Shown: positions 8,835-17,709 of the stretch, one piece after another
Layout of the letters: every line of letters starts with the position of its first letter
Numbering within the stretch: position 1 is the first letter of the stretch
Assembly (NCBI RefSeq): GCF_937951745.1
Contig: NZ_CALFBQ010000002.1
Location: 1-44,380 of the forward strand
Length of the DNA stretch: 44,380 nucleotides
Source of the DNA: an uncultured Chloroflexus sp.
Lineage (GTDB): Bacteria > Chloroflexota > Chloroflexia > Chloroflexales > Chloroflexaceae
Direction: 5' to 3'
Position numbers and translations under genes: made by a program
Notes under the pieces: generated by a model
What the model was told of the DNA's origin: nothing
The model's database searches: none
Seen by the model: only the letters and a program-made list of their open reading frames with translations

Positions 8835-9881
8835 ATGAATGACTGGATCATTTACGGTGCGAACGGCTACACTGGCGAACTGATTGCCCGCGCGGCAGTA
8901 GCAGCCGGTCTACGACCGCGGTTGGCTGGGCGTAATGCGGCTGCAATTAGGACGTTGGCCAACACGTTAGGTTTGCCATTCACCATTTGCCGGCTTGAGG
9001 ATCGAGAGGGGTTACACCAAGCGTTGCAAGGCGCGCAAGTGGTACTACACTGCGCCGGTCCTTTCCAAGAGACCAGTGCGCCGATGGTTGAGGCATGCCT
9101 ACAGACGGGAGTTCACTACCTTGACATCACTGGCGAGATTAGCGTCTTTGAGGCCGCAGCCAAGCAAGATGCCGCTGCCCGACGAACGGGAGTGATGTTG
9201 ATGCCGGGAGTTGGTTTTGATGTTGTGCCATCCGATTGTCTGGCCGCTCACCTTGCCCGCCGGTTGCCGGAGGCGACGTCGTTGGCGCTGGCGTTTCGCA
9301 CCTTTGGCAGTATCTCGCGCGGCACTGCGATCACGATGTTGACTATGACCACTCGCGGTTGTGAGCGGCGCAACGGCCAGCTCATTATCACACCGCCATT
9401 GCACGAGGTGCGCATGTTCGATTTTGGGCGGGGGCCTCAGCCGTGCGTGAGCATTCCGTGGGGTGATGTCGCCACTGCCTACTACACCACCGGCATTCCC
9501 AACATCAAGACCTTCGTAGCGATCCCACGCCGCGCACAGCGTTGGTTCAGCTTAGCTCGGCAGCTCCTGCCAATCGTGCAGCTACCAACAATACGAGCAG
9601 GATTGCGCCACTTGCTAGCACGGACATTGCACGGACCCGATGCCACCACCCGCGCTACTGGGCGAAGCATCATCGTGGGGGAAGTCACCGATACGACGGG
9701 ACGGTGCGCAACCAGCCGTTTGACCTGTCCAGAGGGCTATACGCTCACCGTGCAGACGGCGCTGCTGATTGTGCAGCGGGTCTTGAACGGCCACACAACC
9801 GCCGGCTTTCATACCCCGGCAGGATTGTACGGACCGGATTTGATCTGCGAGGTGCCGGGAGTAACAAGGAGTGACGAATAG
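8835..9881 (+). CDS. Saccharopine dehydrogenase-like NAD(P)-binding oxidoreductase (trans-acting enoyl reductase type)
   Basis: A 348-residue protein with an N-terminal Rossmann fold: IIYGANGYTGELIARAA (5-21) is the dinucleotide loop, RLAGRNAAAI the following strand and turn, and VVLHCAGPF (about 73-81) the typical saccharopine-dehydrogenase-like segment. CLQTGVHYLDITGE and VMLMPGVGFDVVPSDC follow in the order found in short saccharopine-dehydrogenase-like and trans-acting enoyl-reductase proteins, which act on lipids or polyketides in other phyla. The substrate here is unknown. No Shine-Dalgarno sequence precedes the ATG. A five-codon frame (ATG 8828, stop 8840-8842) overlaps the start and could affect initiation. 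Confidence 0.8.
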   Translation: MNDWIIYGANGYTGELIARAAVAAGLRPRLAGRNAAAIRTLANTLGLPFTICRLEDREGLHQALQGAQVVLHCAGPFQETSAPMVEACLQTGVHYLDITGEISVFEAAAKQDAAARRTGVMLMPGVGFDVVPSDCLAAHLARRLPEATSLALAFRTFGSISRGTAITMLTMTTRGCERRNGQLIITPPLHEVRMFDFGRGPQPCVSIPWGDVATAYYTTGIPNIKTFVAIPRRAQRWFSLARQLLPIVQLPTIRAGLRHLLARTLHGPDATTRATGRSIIVGEVTDTTGRCATSRLTCPEGYTLTVQTALLIVQRVLNGHTTAGFHTPAGLYGPDLICEVPGVTRSDE

Positions 9882-10538
9882 CGATACAGCTATATGCCAG
9901 TATGTTGGCATGTATTGAGCAGAAACTCTTTCACCATTTCGTGGTAACTGCTATATGGCAGTAGAGATGCCGCATTCCATATCTCCCACTGCGGTAGTTC
10001 TACGTCTACACGCGAAACTTTGCCGGGTCGAAGGTGGAGCTACAAGCAACAACCACATGACCGTCCTTTCCAACGAATATTCAAGAGCCGACAGAACACA
10101 CGAGTGTAGATGTAGGGGATGGCTTTGAGATGAGGCGGTTCATCCTCAATTCCTGCCCTTCTCCCACTGGTGCTAGCGAGGCTCCTGTGTTCCACGCCCG
10201 CAATGCCGTGCCTGCCATCTCGTAGCTCCCCCTCGCCCGCCCTGAGGGGGGATGAGGGTCAGCAGCTTGCACAGCAGGCTTTGTCAGCCGAGCGAGGTCC
10301 TTCCGGGCCGGGTTCTCTGCGTAGAAGTAAGCGGCTGTGCTCAACCATACGTTCTATCAGCCCTCTCCTCTGGCGCGGGCGAGGGGTGCGCAGCGCCAAG
10401 CGTTGAGGCATTGCACAGCGATCAATCAATAGTTACAATCGATTTCTGTCCACCTCTCAACCACCAAATACCAACGCGTTCCCATTAGGAGGAACGCACC
10501 TATCCAGTGCTTCATCCACCCAAACGTGCGTTACGTTT
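9882..10538. repeat. Non-coding region with small hairpins and GC-rich palindromic repeat remnants
   Basis: No gene is supported here. Just after the enoyl-reductase stop is a small hairpin (ATGCCA 9894-9899 with TGGCAT 9906-9911). A 14-base sequence, GCTATATGCCAGTA (from 9889), recurs with one change at about 9949 (GCTATATGGCAGTA). Between about 10205 and 10400 are two related GC-rich blocks in opposite orientation: CCCCCTCGCCCGCCCTGAGG near 10227, and the reverse-complement-like GGCGCGGGCGAGGGG near 10372. They resemble the pyrimidine-rich intergenic repeats common in Chloroflexota genomes. The short reading frames crossing these blocks look like repeat sequence, not protein. Confidence 0.4.
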
Positions 10539-10766
10539 TTAGCGGCCATTCTCTACGACAACCAGCGTGCCCGCCGGATACCGGCGGGCACATCTGCCAA
10601 AAGCCACCTTAGGATTGCGTTGCGTGCCTCGTAAGCGAGCGCGCCTGCCAACAGCTTGATAACCAGCATGAATCACCCAAACCGCAACCAATCCTTCTTG
10701 GTTTACCCCAACCACCTGCCAATCACCGGCTCGTGGTCGAACAAGACAACGTTTGCCAGCCGCCAT
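10539..10766 (-). CDS. Small hypothetical protein (doubtful)
   Basis: A possible 75-residue protein of high Arg and Gly content that I do not recognise. In its favour are a ribosome-binding AAGG four bases before the ATG and a 13-base distance from the stop of the FG-GAP membrane protein gene, consistent with a second cistron. Against it are an unremarkable composition and a long perfect hairpin inside it (10567-10577 with 10581-10591, 11 pairs, loop ATA). That hairpin may instead be a transcription end for the minus-strand unit, though it has no T-run. Treat as hypothetical. Confidence 0.3.
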   Translation of the reverse strand: MAAGKRCLVRPRAGDWQVVGVNQEGLVAVWVIHAGYQAVGRRARLRGTQRNPKVAFGRCARRYPAGTLVVVENGR

Positions 10767-10779
10767 AGAACCTTGCTTT

Positions 10780-11304
10780 CTAACGACCCATCTGGCGCAC
10801 GATTTGCTGCCGCTCCTCGGCAGTCACGAGACCAAAGCTGTCACCGCGATTCAGGTAAACAATCTCTTCGTTCTTGATCCCAACCACTAGATCGGGCAAG
10901 GAATCGCCGTTTAGATCGGCCAAGCGCATCGTGATCGGCGTCAAATCCTCGTTCGCCCCTACCAAGTATGGCCCGATCAGCGTGCGCGTCTTGCTCACGT
11001 CACCACCGGGAATTTCGAGGATCAACACCTGCCGATCGAGATTCATCGCGATCAGGCGCGTTGGCCTAACGGTCTCCTCGGCGCGACCGACATCCGCCGT
11101 CAGATGGAACGTGCGTGGTCGCCCATACCGCCAGTCATCAACCACTACTTGCCCCCAGCTAATGACGGCGCTGACCAGCACATAAAGCGCTAGAACTGCC
11201 AACAACCCAGTCACGATATATGCTGTGGTACCGAGAGCTGGCGCCGGCACGGCCATCGTAGACATCCGGCGCGGTGAACGGATTTCACGACTTGTTACTG
11301 CCAT
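10780..11304 (-). CDS. Single-pass membrane protein with FG-GAP/VCBS-like repeat
   Basis: A 174-residue protein: a short basic cytoplasmic N-terminus, one transmembrane helix (about 27-48, AYIVTGLLAVLALYVLVSAV), then an exported domain. That domain contains ADLNGDSLPDLVVGI (about 138-152), the DxNxDxxxD calcium loop of FG-GAP/VCBS beta-propeller blades, here a single copy. The role is unknown; possibly surface binding or sensing. I chose ATG 11304 because GGAGGAGGG stands just before it. An upstream GTG at 11388 would start inside the predicted promoter. The gene is divergent from recN. Confidence 0.75.
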   Translation of the reverse strand: MAVTSREIRSPRRMSTMAVPAPALGTTAYIVTGLLAVLALYVLVSAVISWGQVVVDDWRYGRPRTFHLTADVGRAEETVRPTRLIAMNLDRQVLILEIPGGDVSKTRTLIGPYLVGANEDLTPITMRLADLNGDSLPDLVVGIKNEEIVYLNRGDSFGLVTAEERQQIVRQMGR

Positions 11305-11372
11305 AGCAGCCCTCCTCCGCGAAATAGCCAGTATCATAATAGAACAAAAGTTCGCCCGCTCACTTGTTCGAA

Positions 11373-11401
11373 AGTATACCAGAGCCACGATGGACTGTCA
11401 A
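11373..11401 (-). promoter_or_regulatory. Promoter of the FG-GAP membrane protein gene
   Basis: Minus strand: perfect TTGACA (11401-11396), 17-base spacer, TATACT (11378-11373). Start point near 11366, giving a leader of about 60 bases before ATG 11304. Same hexamers and spacing as the rRNA promoter in this window. Confidence 0.75.
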
Positions 11402-11446
11402 GAACTTTTGTACTACTTTTTCAACAACCGGTGGGCAAGGCGGTTG

Positions 11447-11455
11447 TGGTACAAT
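11447..11455 (+). promoter_or_regulatory. recN promoter (extended -10)
   Basis: Plus strand: TGG followed by TACAAT (11450-11455) forms an extended -10 element. No convincing -35 lies 16-18 bases upstream. The start point would be near 11462, about 60 bases before the recN ATG. It is divergent from the promoter at 11373-11401, about 70 bases away. Confidence 0.45.
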
Positions 11456-11522
11456 GCCATGCGAGTATTTGTTGCGTCACGTTCCGGTGGTTAAACGCTC
11501 AGACGGGTACTGCGCCTGCCGT

Positions 11523-13298
11523 ATGCTACTTGAGTTGCAGATTCAGGATTTTGCCATTATTGACCGTCTGCATCTGCGCTTTGAGCAGGGCTTTAACGTG
11601 CTGACCGGCGAAACCGGCGCTGGTAAGTCGATCATTATTGATGCCCTCGGCACCTTGCGCGGCGAACGAGTCGATCCCACCTTTGTGCGCGCTGGCTGTA
11701 CTCGCGCCCGGATCGAGGGCGTCTTTAGTCTCGATGATTGCCCGCACTTGCTCCCCCTGCTCACCGAACACGATCTGCTGGACGAAGATGAAGATCAGGT
11801 CATCCTCGCCCGCGAGATTTCGGCTGAATCGGGACGAAGCGTCGCCCGCATCAATGGCCGAGCCGTCAACAGCGCCACCCTGCGCGAAATCGGCAGTCGT
11901 TTAATTGATATTCATGGCCAGCACGAGGGCCAATCACTCTTCAACCCGCGCACCCACCTTGAGTTACTCGACCGCTTCGGCGATCTGTTGCCGCTCCGCC
12001 AACAAGTAGCCGAACAATTGGCCGCGCTGCGCGTTGTGCAAGCCCAGTTGGTCGATCTGCGCACCGGTGAGGCGCGCCGGCAGGCTCGGATTGAGGAACT
12101 AGAAATGCTGCGCACCGATGTGGCGGCGGCGAAGCTCAAGCCGGGTGAAGAGGAAGCGTTGCTGCGCGAGCGTTCGATTATGCAGAATGCAACGCGCATC
12201 GCCACGCTGGCTGATGACGCTTACCGGGCGCTGTACACCGGCACCGAAGGGCGTGGCGAGCGACCGGCAGTTGAGTTGCTGTCACTGGCGGCTGATGCGC
12301 TCACCGAGCTGGCCCGTTTCGATGAGCGAGCCGGGCCGTTGGCCCAGCAGGCTACCGAGTTGCATTACCAGCTCGAAGAGCTGGTGATCGGGTTGCGCCG
12401 CTATCGCGCCGATCTTGACGTTGATCCGCGCCGGCTCGATGCGATTGAAGATCGCCTCACCGTGTTGCGTGATCTGCAACGCAAGTATGGCGTGGATGTG
12501 GCAACGTTGATCGAGCGAGCCGCCAGCGCCGAGGCCGAGATCGAGCGGTTGAGCAACAGCACCGCCCAGATCGCCGCCCTTGAGACGCAAGAGCAACACC
12601 TGCTCGCTGAATTGGCCCGCCGCGCGCTTGAGCTGTCGCAACGGCGGCGGCAGGCCGGTGAGGAGTTGAGCCGTCAAATCAGCGCGGCGATGCGTGATTT
12701 GGCGATGCCACATGTGCAGTTCGCTGTCCAAATTGATCACGCCGATGATCCGAACGGCCCGCTAATCAATGGCCGCCGGCTGGCCTGCGATCGTACCGGC
12801 ATCGATCGAGTCGAGTTTCTGATCTCACCGAACCCCGGCGAGCCATTGAAACCGCTGGCCCGCATTGCTTCCGGCGGCGAGAGCGCGCGCTTGCTGTTAG
12901 CGCTGAAATCGATTTTATCGCAGGTTGATGAGGTGCCGACGCTGATTTTTGATGAGGTTGACGCTGGAGTGGGCGGGCGCGCCGGGCATGTGGTCGGCCA
13001 AAAGTTGTGGGCAATCAGCCAGCGCCATCAGGTGTTGTGTATTACCCACCTGCCGCAAGTCGCCGCTTTTGCTAACGCCCATTACCATATTCGTAAAGAA
13101 GTGGTCGCTGGACGCACCCGCACCAGCGTTGAGTCATTGTCGCCCGAACAACGGATCGATGAGATTGCGGCTATGCTTGACGGCATACCCAACGACCATA
13201 GCCGGGCCAATGCCCGTCAGATCTTGGAACGGGCGCAGGCGTGGAAAGGAGGGGTGGCTGGGGCAACCCACGGGCCGTCCCCTCAGCGAGCTTCATAA
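11523..13298 (+). CDS. recN: DNA repair protein RecN
   Basis: A 591-residue SMC-like ATPase of double-strand-break repair. The N-terminus MLLELQIQDFAIIDRLHLRF leads into Walker A FNVLTGETGAGKSIIIDAL (about 28-46). The middle (about 150-420) is long amphipathic coiled-coil sequence rich in Glu, Arg and Ala. The C-terminal half holds the ABC signature ASGGESARLLLALKSIL (about 455-471) and Walker B VPTLIFDEVDAGVGGRAG (about 476-493), then CITHLPQVAAFA, the H-loop. Length is slightly above the E. coli protein. ATG 11523 is chosen from the conserved N-terminus. An in-frame extension back to 11364 would run through the promoter and is rejected. No strong Shine-Dalgarno sequence is visible. Confidence 0.96.
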   Translation: MLLELQIQDFAIIDRLHLRFEQGFNVLTGETGAGKSIIIDALGTLRGERVDPTFVRAGCTRARIEGVFSLDDCPHLLPLLTEHDLLDEDEDQVILAREISAESGRSVARINGRAVNSATLREIGSRLIDIHGQHEGQSLFNPRTHLELLDRFGDLLPLRQQVAEQLAALRVVQAQLVDLRTGEARRQARIEELEMLRTDVAAAKLKPGEEEALLRERSIMQNATRIATLADDAYRALYTGTEGRGERPAVELLSLAADALTELARFDERAGPLAQQATELHYQLEELVIGLRRYRADLDVDPRRLDAIEDRLTVLRDLQRKYGVDVATLIERAASAEAEIERLSNSTAQIAALETQEQHLLAELARRALELSQRRRQAGEELSRQISAAMRDLAMPHVQFAVQIDHADDPNGPLINGRRLACDRTGIDRVEFLISPNPGEPLKPLARIASGGESARLLLALKSILSQVDEVPTLIFDEVDAGVGGRAGHVVGQKLWAISQRHQVLCITHLPQVAAFANAHYHIRKEVVAGRTRTSVESLSPEQRIDEIAAMLDGIPNDHSRANARQILERAQAWKGGVAGATHGPSPQRAS

Positions 13299-13308
13299 AC
13301 CGATGAGC

Positions 13309-13330
13309 AGGGCAGCCAATCGGCTGCCCT
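13309..13330 (+). terminator. Hairpin after recN
   Basis: AGGGCAGCC (13309-13317) pairs with GGCTGCCCT (13322-13330) across loop AATC, nine pairs, 11 bases after the recN stop. It is followed by TAATAG and has no T-run, so it is a weak terminator or an mRNA-stabilising hairpin. Confidence 0.5.
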
Positions 13331-13354
13331 AATAGAGAGGCCGTTGTCGCCACT

Positions 13355-16300
13355 ATGTCTCCCCAAAGTTCGCTAAGTCGCTGGAGCGCGTGGATCGTTG
13401 AGGCGAGCTGGTTGCTGGCGCTGACGCTGGTACCGATCTACTTCAACCTCTATTCCGCGCGCCATTTTGAACCTGATAAAGCGGCAACGCTGCGTTCGCT
13501 GGCGCTGATCGGGGTTGCTGCCGCCATCGTCTGGCTGCTCGATTGGCTGAACCAGCGCGCCTCAGATCAGCCATCAGCCAACGGCTCATGGTGGGCCGCG
13601 CTGCGCGCAATGCCGCTCTTCTGGCCTACGGTTGCCTACACTGCCGTCTTTATCCTAACGACCGTTACCTCGATCACTCCCGCCGCCAGCCTGTGGGGGT
13701 CATACCAGCGGATGCAGGGACTGTACACCTACCTCTCCTATCTTATGCTCGGCGTGCTGGCGGCATTCACTGTGCGCACCCCTGCCCAACGTGAACGTTT
13801 TATCACGATGAGCCTCGCCGCCGCTGCGGTGGTGGCAGTGTACGGCATCATGCAGCACTACCAGCTTGACCCGCTGCCGTGGCGCGGCGATGTAATTGCG
13901 CGGGTGGCTTCGACGCTCGGCAATTCGATCTTTGTAGCGGCGTATCTCATCATGATCGTGCCGCTGGCGCTTTACCGGCTGTTCGCGGCGCTAGCCGCCT
14001 CGCGTAATGCGCCGCTCACTTCGCAGCCGTCTGCCGAATGGCGCTGGACAATAGCGCGCGGCCTGCTCTGGCTGGCCGGCATGCTGCTGATTATCGCGAT
14101 TTTGAAGTTTAGCGTCGCGATCCGCACAATTGATTTCCGCTACTGGTGGCTCTTTCCGGGAGCAGTAATCTGCGCGACGGCGCTCTGGTGGTTGCTGACT
14201 ATCAACCGCAGCCAGCCGCTGCCACGTTGGCCCCTCCTGCTCACCTTCGCGTATCTGCTCGGTTTTGGGCTGGCCTTCGCCGTCAATGCCACCACTGGCG
14301 TGCAACAGTTCGCTACTCCTGACATTGCCGCTAATGCGCTCGATTGGTGGCTGTGGTTGGGATTGGCAGTGGTCGCGCTGCTCGCCGGCTATGGGTTAAC
14401 CCTGTTCGGCCCAGCGCCGGCGGAGCCATCGCGGTTGGGATGGCAGCTCAAGGCAGCGGCCAGCGCCATTGTGCTCGCTCTTGTCATCGTCACCATCTTT
14501 TTTAGCCAGAGCCGCGGGCCGTGGATTGGTCTGGGAGCAGGTCTGTTTTTGTTCGTATCACTCACGCTGTGGTACGGGCGAAAGCGGCTACATGTGAGCG
14601 GCAATTGGCACGGCAGCCGGTTGCTAGCGCAGGCGCTGGCGGCTTGGGTGGCGATCACGCTGGCGACCGGCGGCTTTCTGATTGTGTTTAACCTCTCGGA
14701 TGCGCCCTTCTTTACCCAATTGCGCGAGGTCCCGTACCTTGGCCGGATGGGCCGGCTGTTGGAAGTCGAGAGCGGCACTGGGTTGGTGCGACGCTTGATC
14801 TGGGTGGGAGATGAGCACGCTGGCGGAACCATTGGTCTTATCACCAGCGACCCGCTGCGATTACTGATCGGTTGGGGGCCAGAGAGCATGTTTGTCGCTT
14901 TCAACCGTTTCTACCCGCCATCGCTGGCTAATGTCGAAGCGCGCGGCGCTTCGCCCGACCGCTCGCATCAGGCCTTTCTCGATGAAATTGTGACCAAAGG
15001 GTTGCTCGGCCTAACCGCTTATCTCTGGCTGATCGGCAGCTTTGTTTGGTTCTGCCTGCGCCAATTGCGCCAGCCGGCCAGTTGGCGGCACCATCTGCTT
15101 ATCATCGCCATCCTGAGCGCGATCACGGCCCATCTGGTCGAGGGTTTGACCGGCATCCCAATTGTGGCGACGCTGATGATGTTTTGGCTGCTGCTTGGTC
15201 TCACGATTGCGGCTGAACGGGTCGAGTGCAGCCAAGAATCTGCCCCGGCGCCTGAGCCGGTCGCCACAACCAAGACGGCGGCACGTCAACCGGCCCGGCG
15301 CGGCCAGCAACGTCCACTCACGCGCCGGCCCGCTACGCGCCGGCCTGCTGCCGGTATGCTCGGCACTGCCGGCTTGATCGGCTTTGTTGCTGCCGGTTTG
15401 ATCTGGTGGCTGAACATTCAGCCGGTCTATGCCGATATGCGTTTCCAGCAAGCGCAAAGCTACAGTGATCAGGGACAAGTCTCGGCGCGAGCACTGTTAG
15501 TTGCGCTCAACGAATCGATTGCCACCATTCGGGCTAATCCCGGCGAAGATTTCTATTACCTGCATTTGGCCCGCACTCTGATGAATCTAGCTGACACCCT
15601 GCGCGGGCAAGGCGCAGCGATGGGCGAGGCCGGCAAACCCGATCTCGACGCACTGCTGCGGCTTAATAGCGTGGAAGCGGTTTCCGCCTTCGTCCAACGC
15701 TCCGCCCCCCTCAGTTTGATTGCCTATGCCGAAGCAGCTCTGCAACGCGCTCACCAGCTCAGCCCACTCAACAAAGATCACTACGCTAATCTAGGTCGGA
15801 TCAACACCTTCTGGTATGGGTGGACGGGTGACGTGCAACGGTTGTACACGGCACTCCAGTGGTACGAACGGGTGGCCGAGATTGCACCGCAAGATGTAGC
15901 CCTCATAAACGAACGAGCCGGTGTGTTGATGAAACTGGCCGAGCACGCAACGACGAGCGGCGATGCCGTCCAAGCTGGCGCCTTCTTCCAACAAGCTGAC
16001 GAGTTATTGCAAACCTCAGCCCGGCTTGATCCGCGTTTTGGTGACACGGCGCTCCGACGCGGCGATTTGGTGCGCTTCCGCACCGGCGATCTCGACGCAG
16101 CTACGACATTCTACCTGAAAGCCATCGAACAGGCGCCGCAGCAGATGGTTGAAAACCTTGATCGGATTGCACGGGGGCTGAGCAGTCGGCCCGATCTGCT
16201 CAGTCAACTCCGCACCGCCTTTGCGGCGCAGGCTGAACTGGCCGAAAAGGCCCTCGCCGAAGTGCAAGGCAAGCCCGAACGGGCCATCGATCTGCCTGCC

Positions 16301-16585
16301 CTTACCGCGCAAGCTGCCGGCTTATACGCCGCCGTGGCCCGGCTAGCGGTGCAGACCGAGGATATGGCCGGCGCGGTCGCACCGTTTGCACGTGCAGTTG
16401 CTATTCAACCCGACAATGCTGCGTTGAGCGAGCAATACACGCTGATCCTCAGTGAAACGCTGCAATACGATGCGGCGCTCGCCGAAGCGCGCCGGTTGCT
16501 GGCGGTCTTGCAAACTAGCGGGCGCACCAACGAGATGGCGCGGGTCGAGCAGTTGATGACCTTGATTGAACAGGCGCGCAAATAA
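13355..16585 (+). CDS. O-antigen ligase/polymerase-like membrane protein with C-terminal TPR region
   Basis: A 1076-residue protein. Residues of about 10-630 contain many hydrophobic helices, with the Wzy/WaaL-type signature IFFSQSRGPWIGLGAGLFLF (about 380-400) and a large exported loop near 440-530. A Pro/Arg/Thr-rich linker (about 640-667, repeated RRPATRRPAA) precedes another transmembrane helix (about 670-687). From about 695 to the end are tetratricopeptide-type helix pairs (for example DHYANLGRINTFWYGW, DVALINERAGVLMKLAEHA, RFGDTALRRGDLVRF). The family transfers or polymerises lipid-linked glycans at the outer membrane face. The next gene, 48 bases on, is a polyprenyl-phosphate sugar-phosphate transferase, which supports a surface-polysaccharide role. 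Many members combine ligase and TPR domains. Substrate unknown. Confidence 0.88.
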   Translation: MSPQSSLSRWSAWIVEASWLLALTLVPIYFNLYSARHFEPDKAATLRSLALIGVAAAIVWLLDWLNQRASDQPSANGSWWAALRAMPLFWPTVAYTAVFILTTVTSITPAASLWGSYQRMQGLYTYLSYLMLGVLAAFTVRTPAQRERFITMSLAAAAVVAVYGIMQHYQLDPLPWRGDVIARVASTLGNSIFVAAYLIMIVPLALYRLFAALAASRNAPLTSQPSAEWRWTIARGLLWLAGMLLIIAILKFSVAIRTIDFRYWWLFPGAVICATALWWLLTINRSQPLPRWPLLLTFAYLLGFGLAFAVNATTGVQQFATPDIAANALDWWLWLGLAVVALLAGYGLTLFGPAPAEPSRLGWQLKAAASAIVLALVIVTIFFSQSRGPWIGLGAGLFLFVSLTLWYGRKRLHVSGNWHGSRLLAQALAAWVAITLATGGFLIVFNLSDAPFFTQLREVPYLGRMGRLLEVESGTGLVRRLIWVGDEHAGGTIGLITSDPLRLLIGWGPESMFVAFNRFYPPSLANVEARGASPDRSHQAFLDEIVTKGLLGLTAYLWLIGSFVWFCLRQLRQPASWRHHLLIIAILSAITAHLVEGLTGIPIVATLMMFWLLLGLTIAAERVECSQESAPAPEPVATTKTAARQPARRGQQRPLTRRPATRRPAAGMLGTAGLIGFVAAGLIWWLNIQPVYADMRFQQAQSYSDQGQVSARALLVALNESIATIRANPGEDFYYLHLARTLMNLADTLRGQGAAMGEAGKPDLDALLRLNSVEAVSAFVQRSAPLSLIAYAEAALQRAHQLSPLNKDHYANLGRINTFWYGWTGDVQRLYTALQWYERVAEIAPQDVALINERAGVLMKLAEHATTSGDAVQAGAFFQQADELLQTSARLDPRFGDTALRRGDLVRFRTGDLDAATTFYLKAIEQAPQQMVENLDRIARGLSSRPDLLSQLRTAFAAQAELAEKALAEVQGKPERAIDLPALTAQAAGLYAAVARLAVQTEDMAGAVAPFARAVAIQPDNAALSEQYTLILSETLQYDAALAEARRLLAVLQTSGRTNEMARVEQLMTLIEQARK

Positions 16586-16633
16586 CGCCAAGACTATAGG
16601 CAGCTTTGCATCTTGGCATTGAAACGACAGGCT

Positions 16634-17659
16634 ATGGCTAACATCGCCCTCATCTTGATCGCTGCACTCACCTTCTCGATCCTCGCCACACCGATTGCGC
16701 GGCGCATGGCATTGCGCAGTGGTGTGATTGCCATTCCCCGCGCTCGCGACAACCACACCACGCCGATCCCGTTGCTTGGTGGGGCGGCGATCTATGCCGC
16801 GTTCGTCGCCGCCTTGCTCATTTTTGGCGATCAGGCCCATATTCGCGAATTGATTGGAATTTTGCTTGGCGCGACAATTGTGTCGCTGTTCGGGTTGGTT
16901 GACGACCGCTGGGGGATGCCGGCACTGATCAAGTTGGCTGGGCAAACGCTGGCAGCTATCGTTCTGCTGCTCGGCGGGACGCAGGTGCAACTCTTACCGT
17001 GGTCGGCGCTGAATTGGGCGATCACCCTGCTATGGGTGATTGTCATCACCAACGCGATCAATTTTCTCGACAATATGGATGGGCTATCCGGCGGGGTAGC
17101 TACGATCGCCGCCGCATTCTTCTTGTTGCTAGCAGCAATGAATGAACCGCGGCAGGTGTTGGTCGGCGCGATGTCGGCAGCGCTGATCGGGGCCTGCATC
17201 GGCTTTTTGCGCTACAACTTTAACCCAGCTAGCATCTTTATGGGTGATACCGGCAGCCTGTTTATCGGCTTTATGTTGGCGGCGCTCGCGATCAAGCTAC
17301 GCTTTCTGAGCAATACCCCGCTGGTCACGTGGCTAGTACCGGTCTGCGTGCTAGGATTGCCGCTCTTTGATCTCGCGCTCGTCTTCGTGGCCCGGATCCG
17401 CCGGCGGGTCAACCCCTTCACCACTGCCGGCAAAGATCACCTCTCCCACCGCTTGTACGCGCTCGGAATGACCAAGCGCGAATCGGTACTGACTTGTTAT
17501 TTGCTGGCCGGTGCAAGCGGGTTGGTAGGGGTCTATGTCACTCAAGCGCGGCCCTTTGAGGCCTACCTCGTGTTTGCCGGCCTGCTAGTCATTGCCATCA
17601 GCGGGATCGTCTGGCTCGAACGGGTCTGCCCATCAGGGCAGCCACGGCAGGGAAGGTAG
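16634..17659 (+). CDS. WecA/TagO/MraY-family polyprenyl-phosphate sugar-1-phosphate transferase
   Basis: A 341-residue multi-pass membrane enzyme that transfers a sugar phosphate (commonly GlcNAc-1-P) from UDP-sugar to undecaprenyl phosphate, the first step of cell-surface glycan synthesis. Signature motifs are in order: [12 protein letters not shown] (about 43-54), GLVDDRWGM (about 87-95, the DDxx motif), [15 protein letters not shown] (about 139-153, the catalytic loop), [12 protein letters not shown] (about 202-213), and [13 protein letters not shown] (about 267-279, the HxxxR-type loop). They match the WecA/TagO branch better than MraY. I chose ATG 16634; an in-frame TTG at 16613 is less likely. 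The upstream ligase-like gene is 48 bases away and the two probably form one unit. Confidence 0.9.
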   Translation: MANIALILIAALTFSILATPIARRMALRSGVIAIPRARDNHTTPIPLLGGAAIYAAFVAALLIFGDQAHIRELIGILLGATIVSLFGLVDDRWGMPALIKLAGQTLAAIVLLLGGTQVQLLPWSALNWAITLLWVIVITNAINFLDNMDGLSGGVATIAAAFFLLLAAMNEPRQVLVGAMSAALIGACIGFLRYNFNPASIFMGDTGSLFIGFMLAALAIKLRFLSNTPLVTWLVPVCVLGLPLFDLALVFVARIRRRVNPFTTAGKDHLSHRLYALGMTKRESVLTCYLLAGASGLVGVYVTQARPFEAYLVFAGLLVIAISGIVWLERVCPSGQPRQGR

Positions 17660-17660
17660 T

Positions 17661-17694
17661 GGTGTAGGGGCAGCGTGCATACTACCCCTACACC
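17661..17694. terminator. Palindromic intergenic repeat and bidirectional terminator
   Basis: GGTGTAGGGGCAG (17661-17673) pairs with CTACCCCTACACC (17682-17694), 12 of 13 positions, across an 8-base loop. It fills the space between two convergent genes. The same core (GTAGGGGCA...CCCCTAC) makes the hairpin at 44156-44183, so it belongs to a repeat family as well as probably ending transcription. Confidence 0.55.
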
Positions 17695-17709
17695 CCCGCA
17701 CCAACATCG

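Noticed and set aside
10081-10488. Short frames of 78-87 residues on both strands
   Set aside because: They cross GC-rich inverted repeat blocks, are Pro/Ser/Arg-rich in all frames, and have no start signals.
11364-11522. N-terminal extension of RecN by 53 residues
   Set aside because: It would be translated from DNA containing the predicted recN promoter. The conserved RecN N-terminus begins at 11523.
14389-14904. 171-residue minus frame opposite the ligase-like gene
   Set aside because: Antisense shadow. No start signal and low-complexity Ser/Arg/Pro composition.
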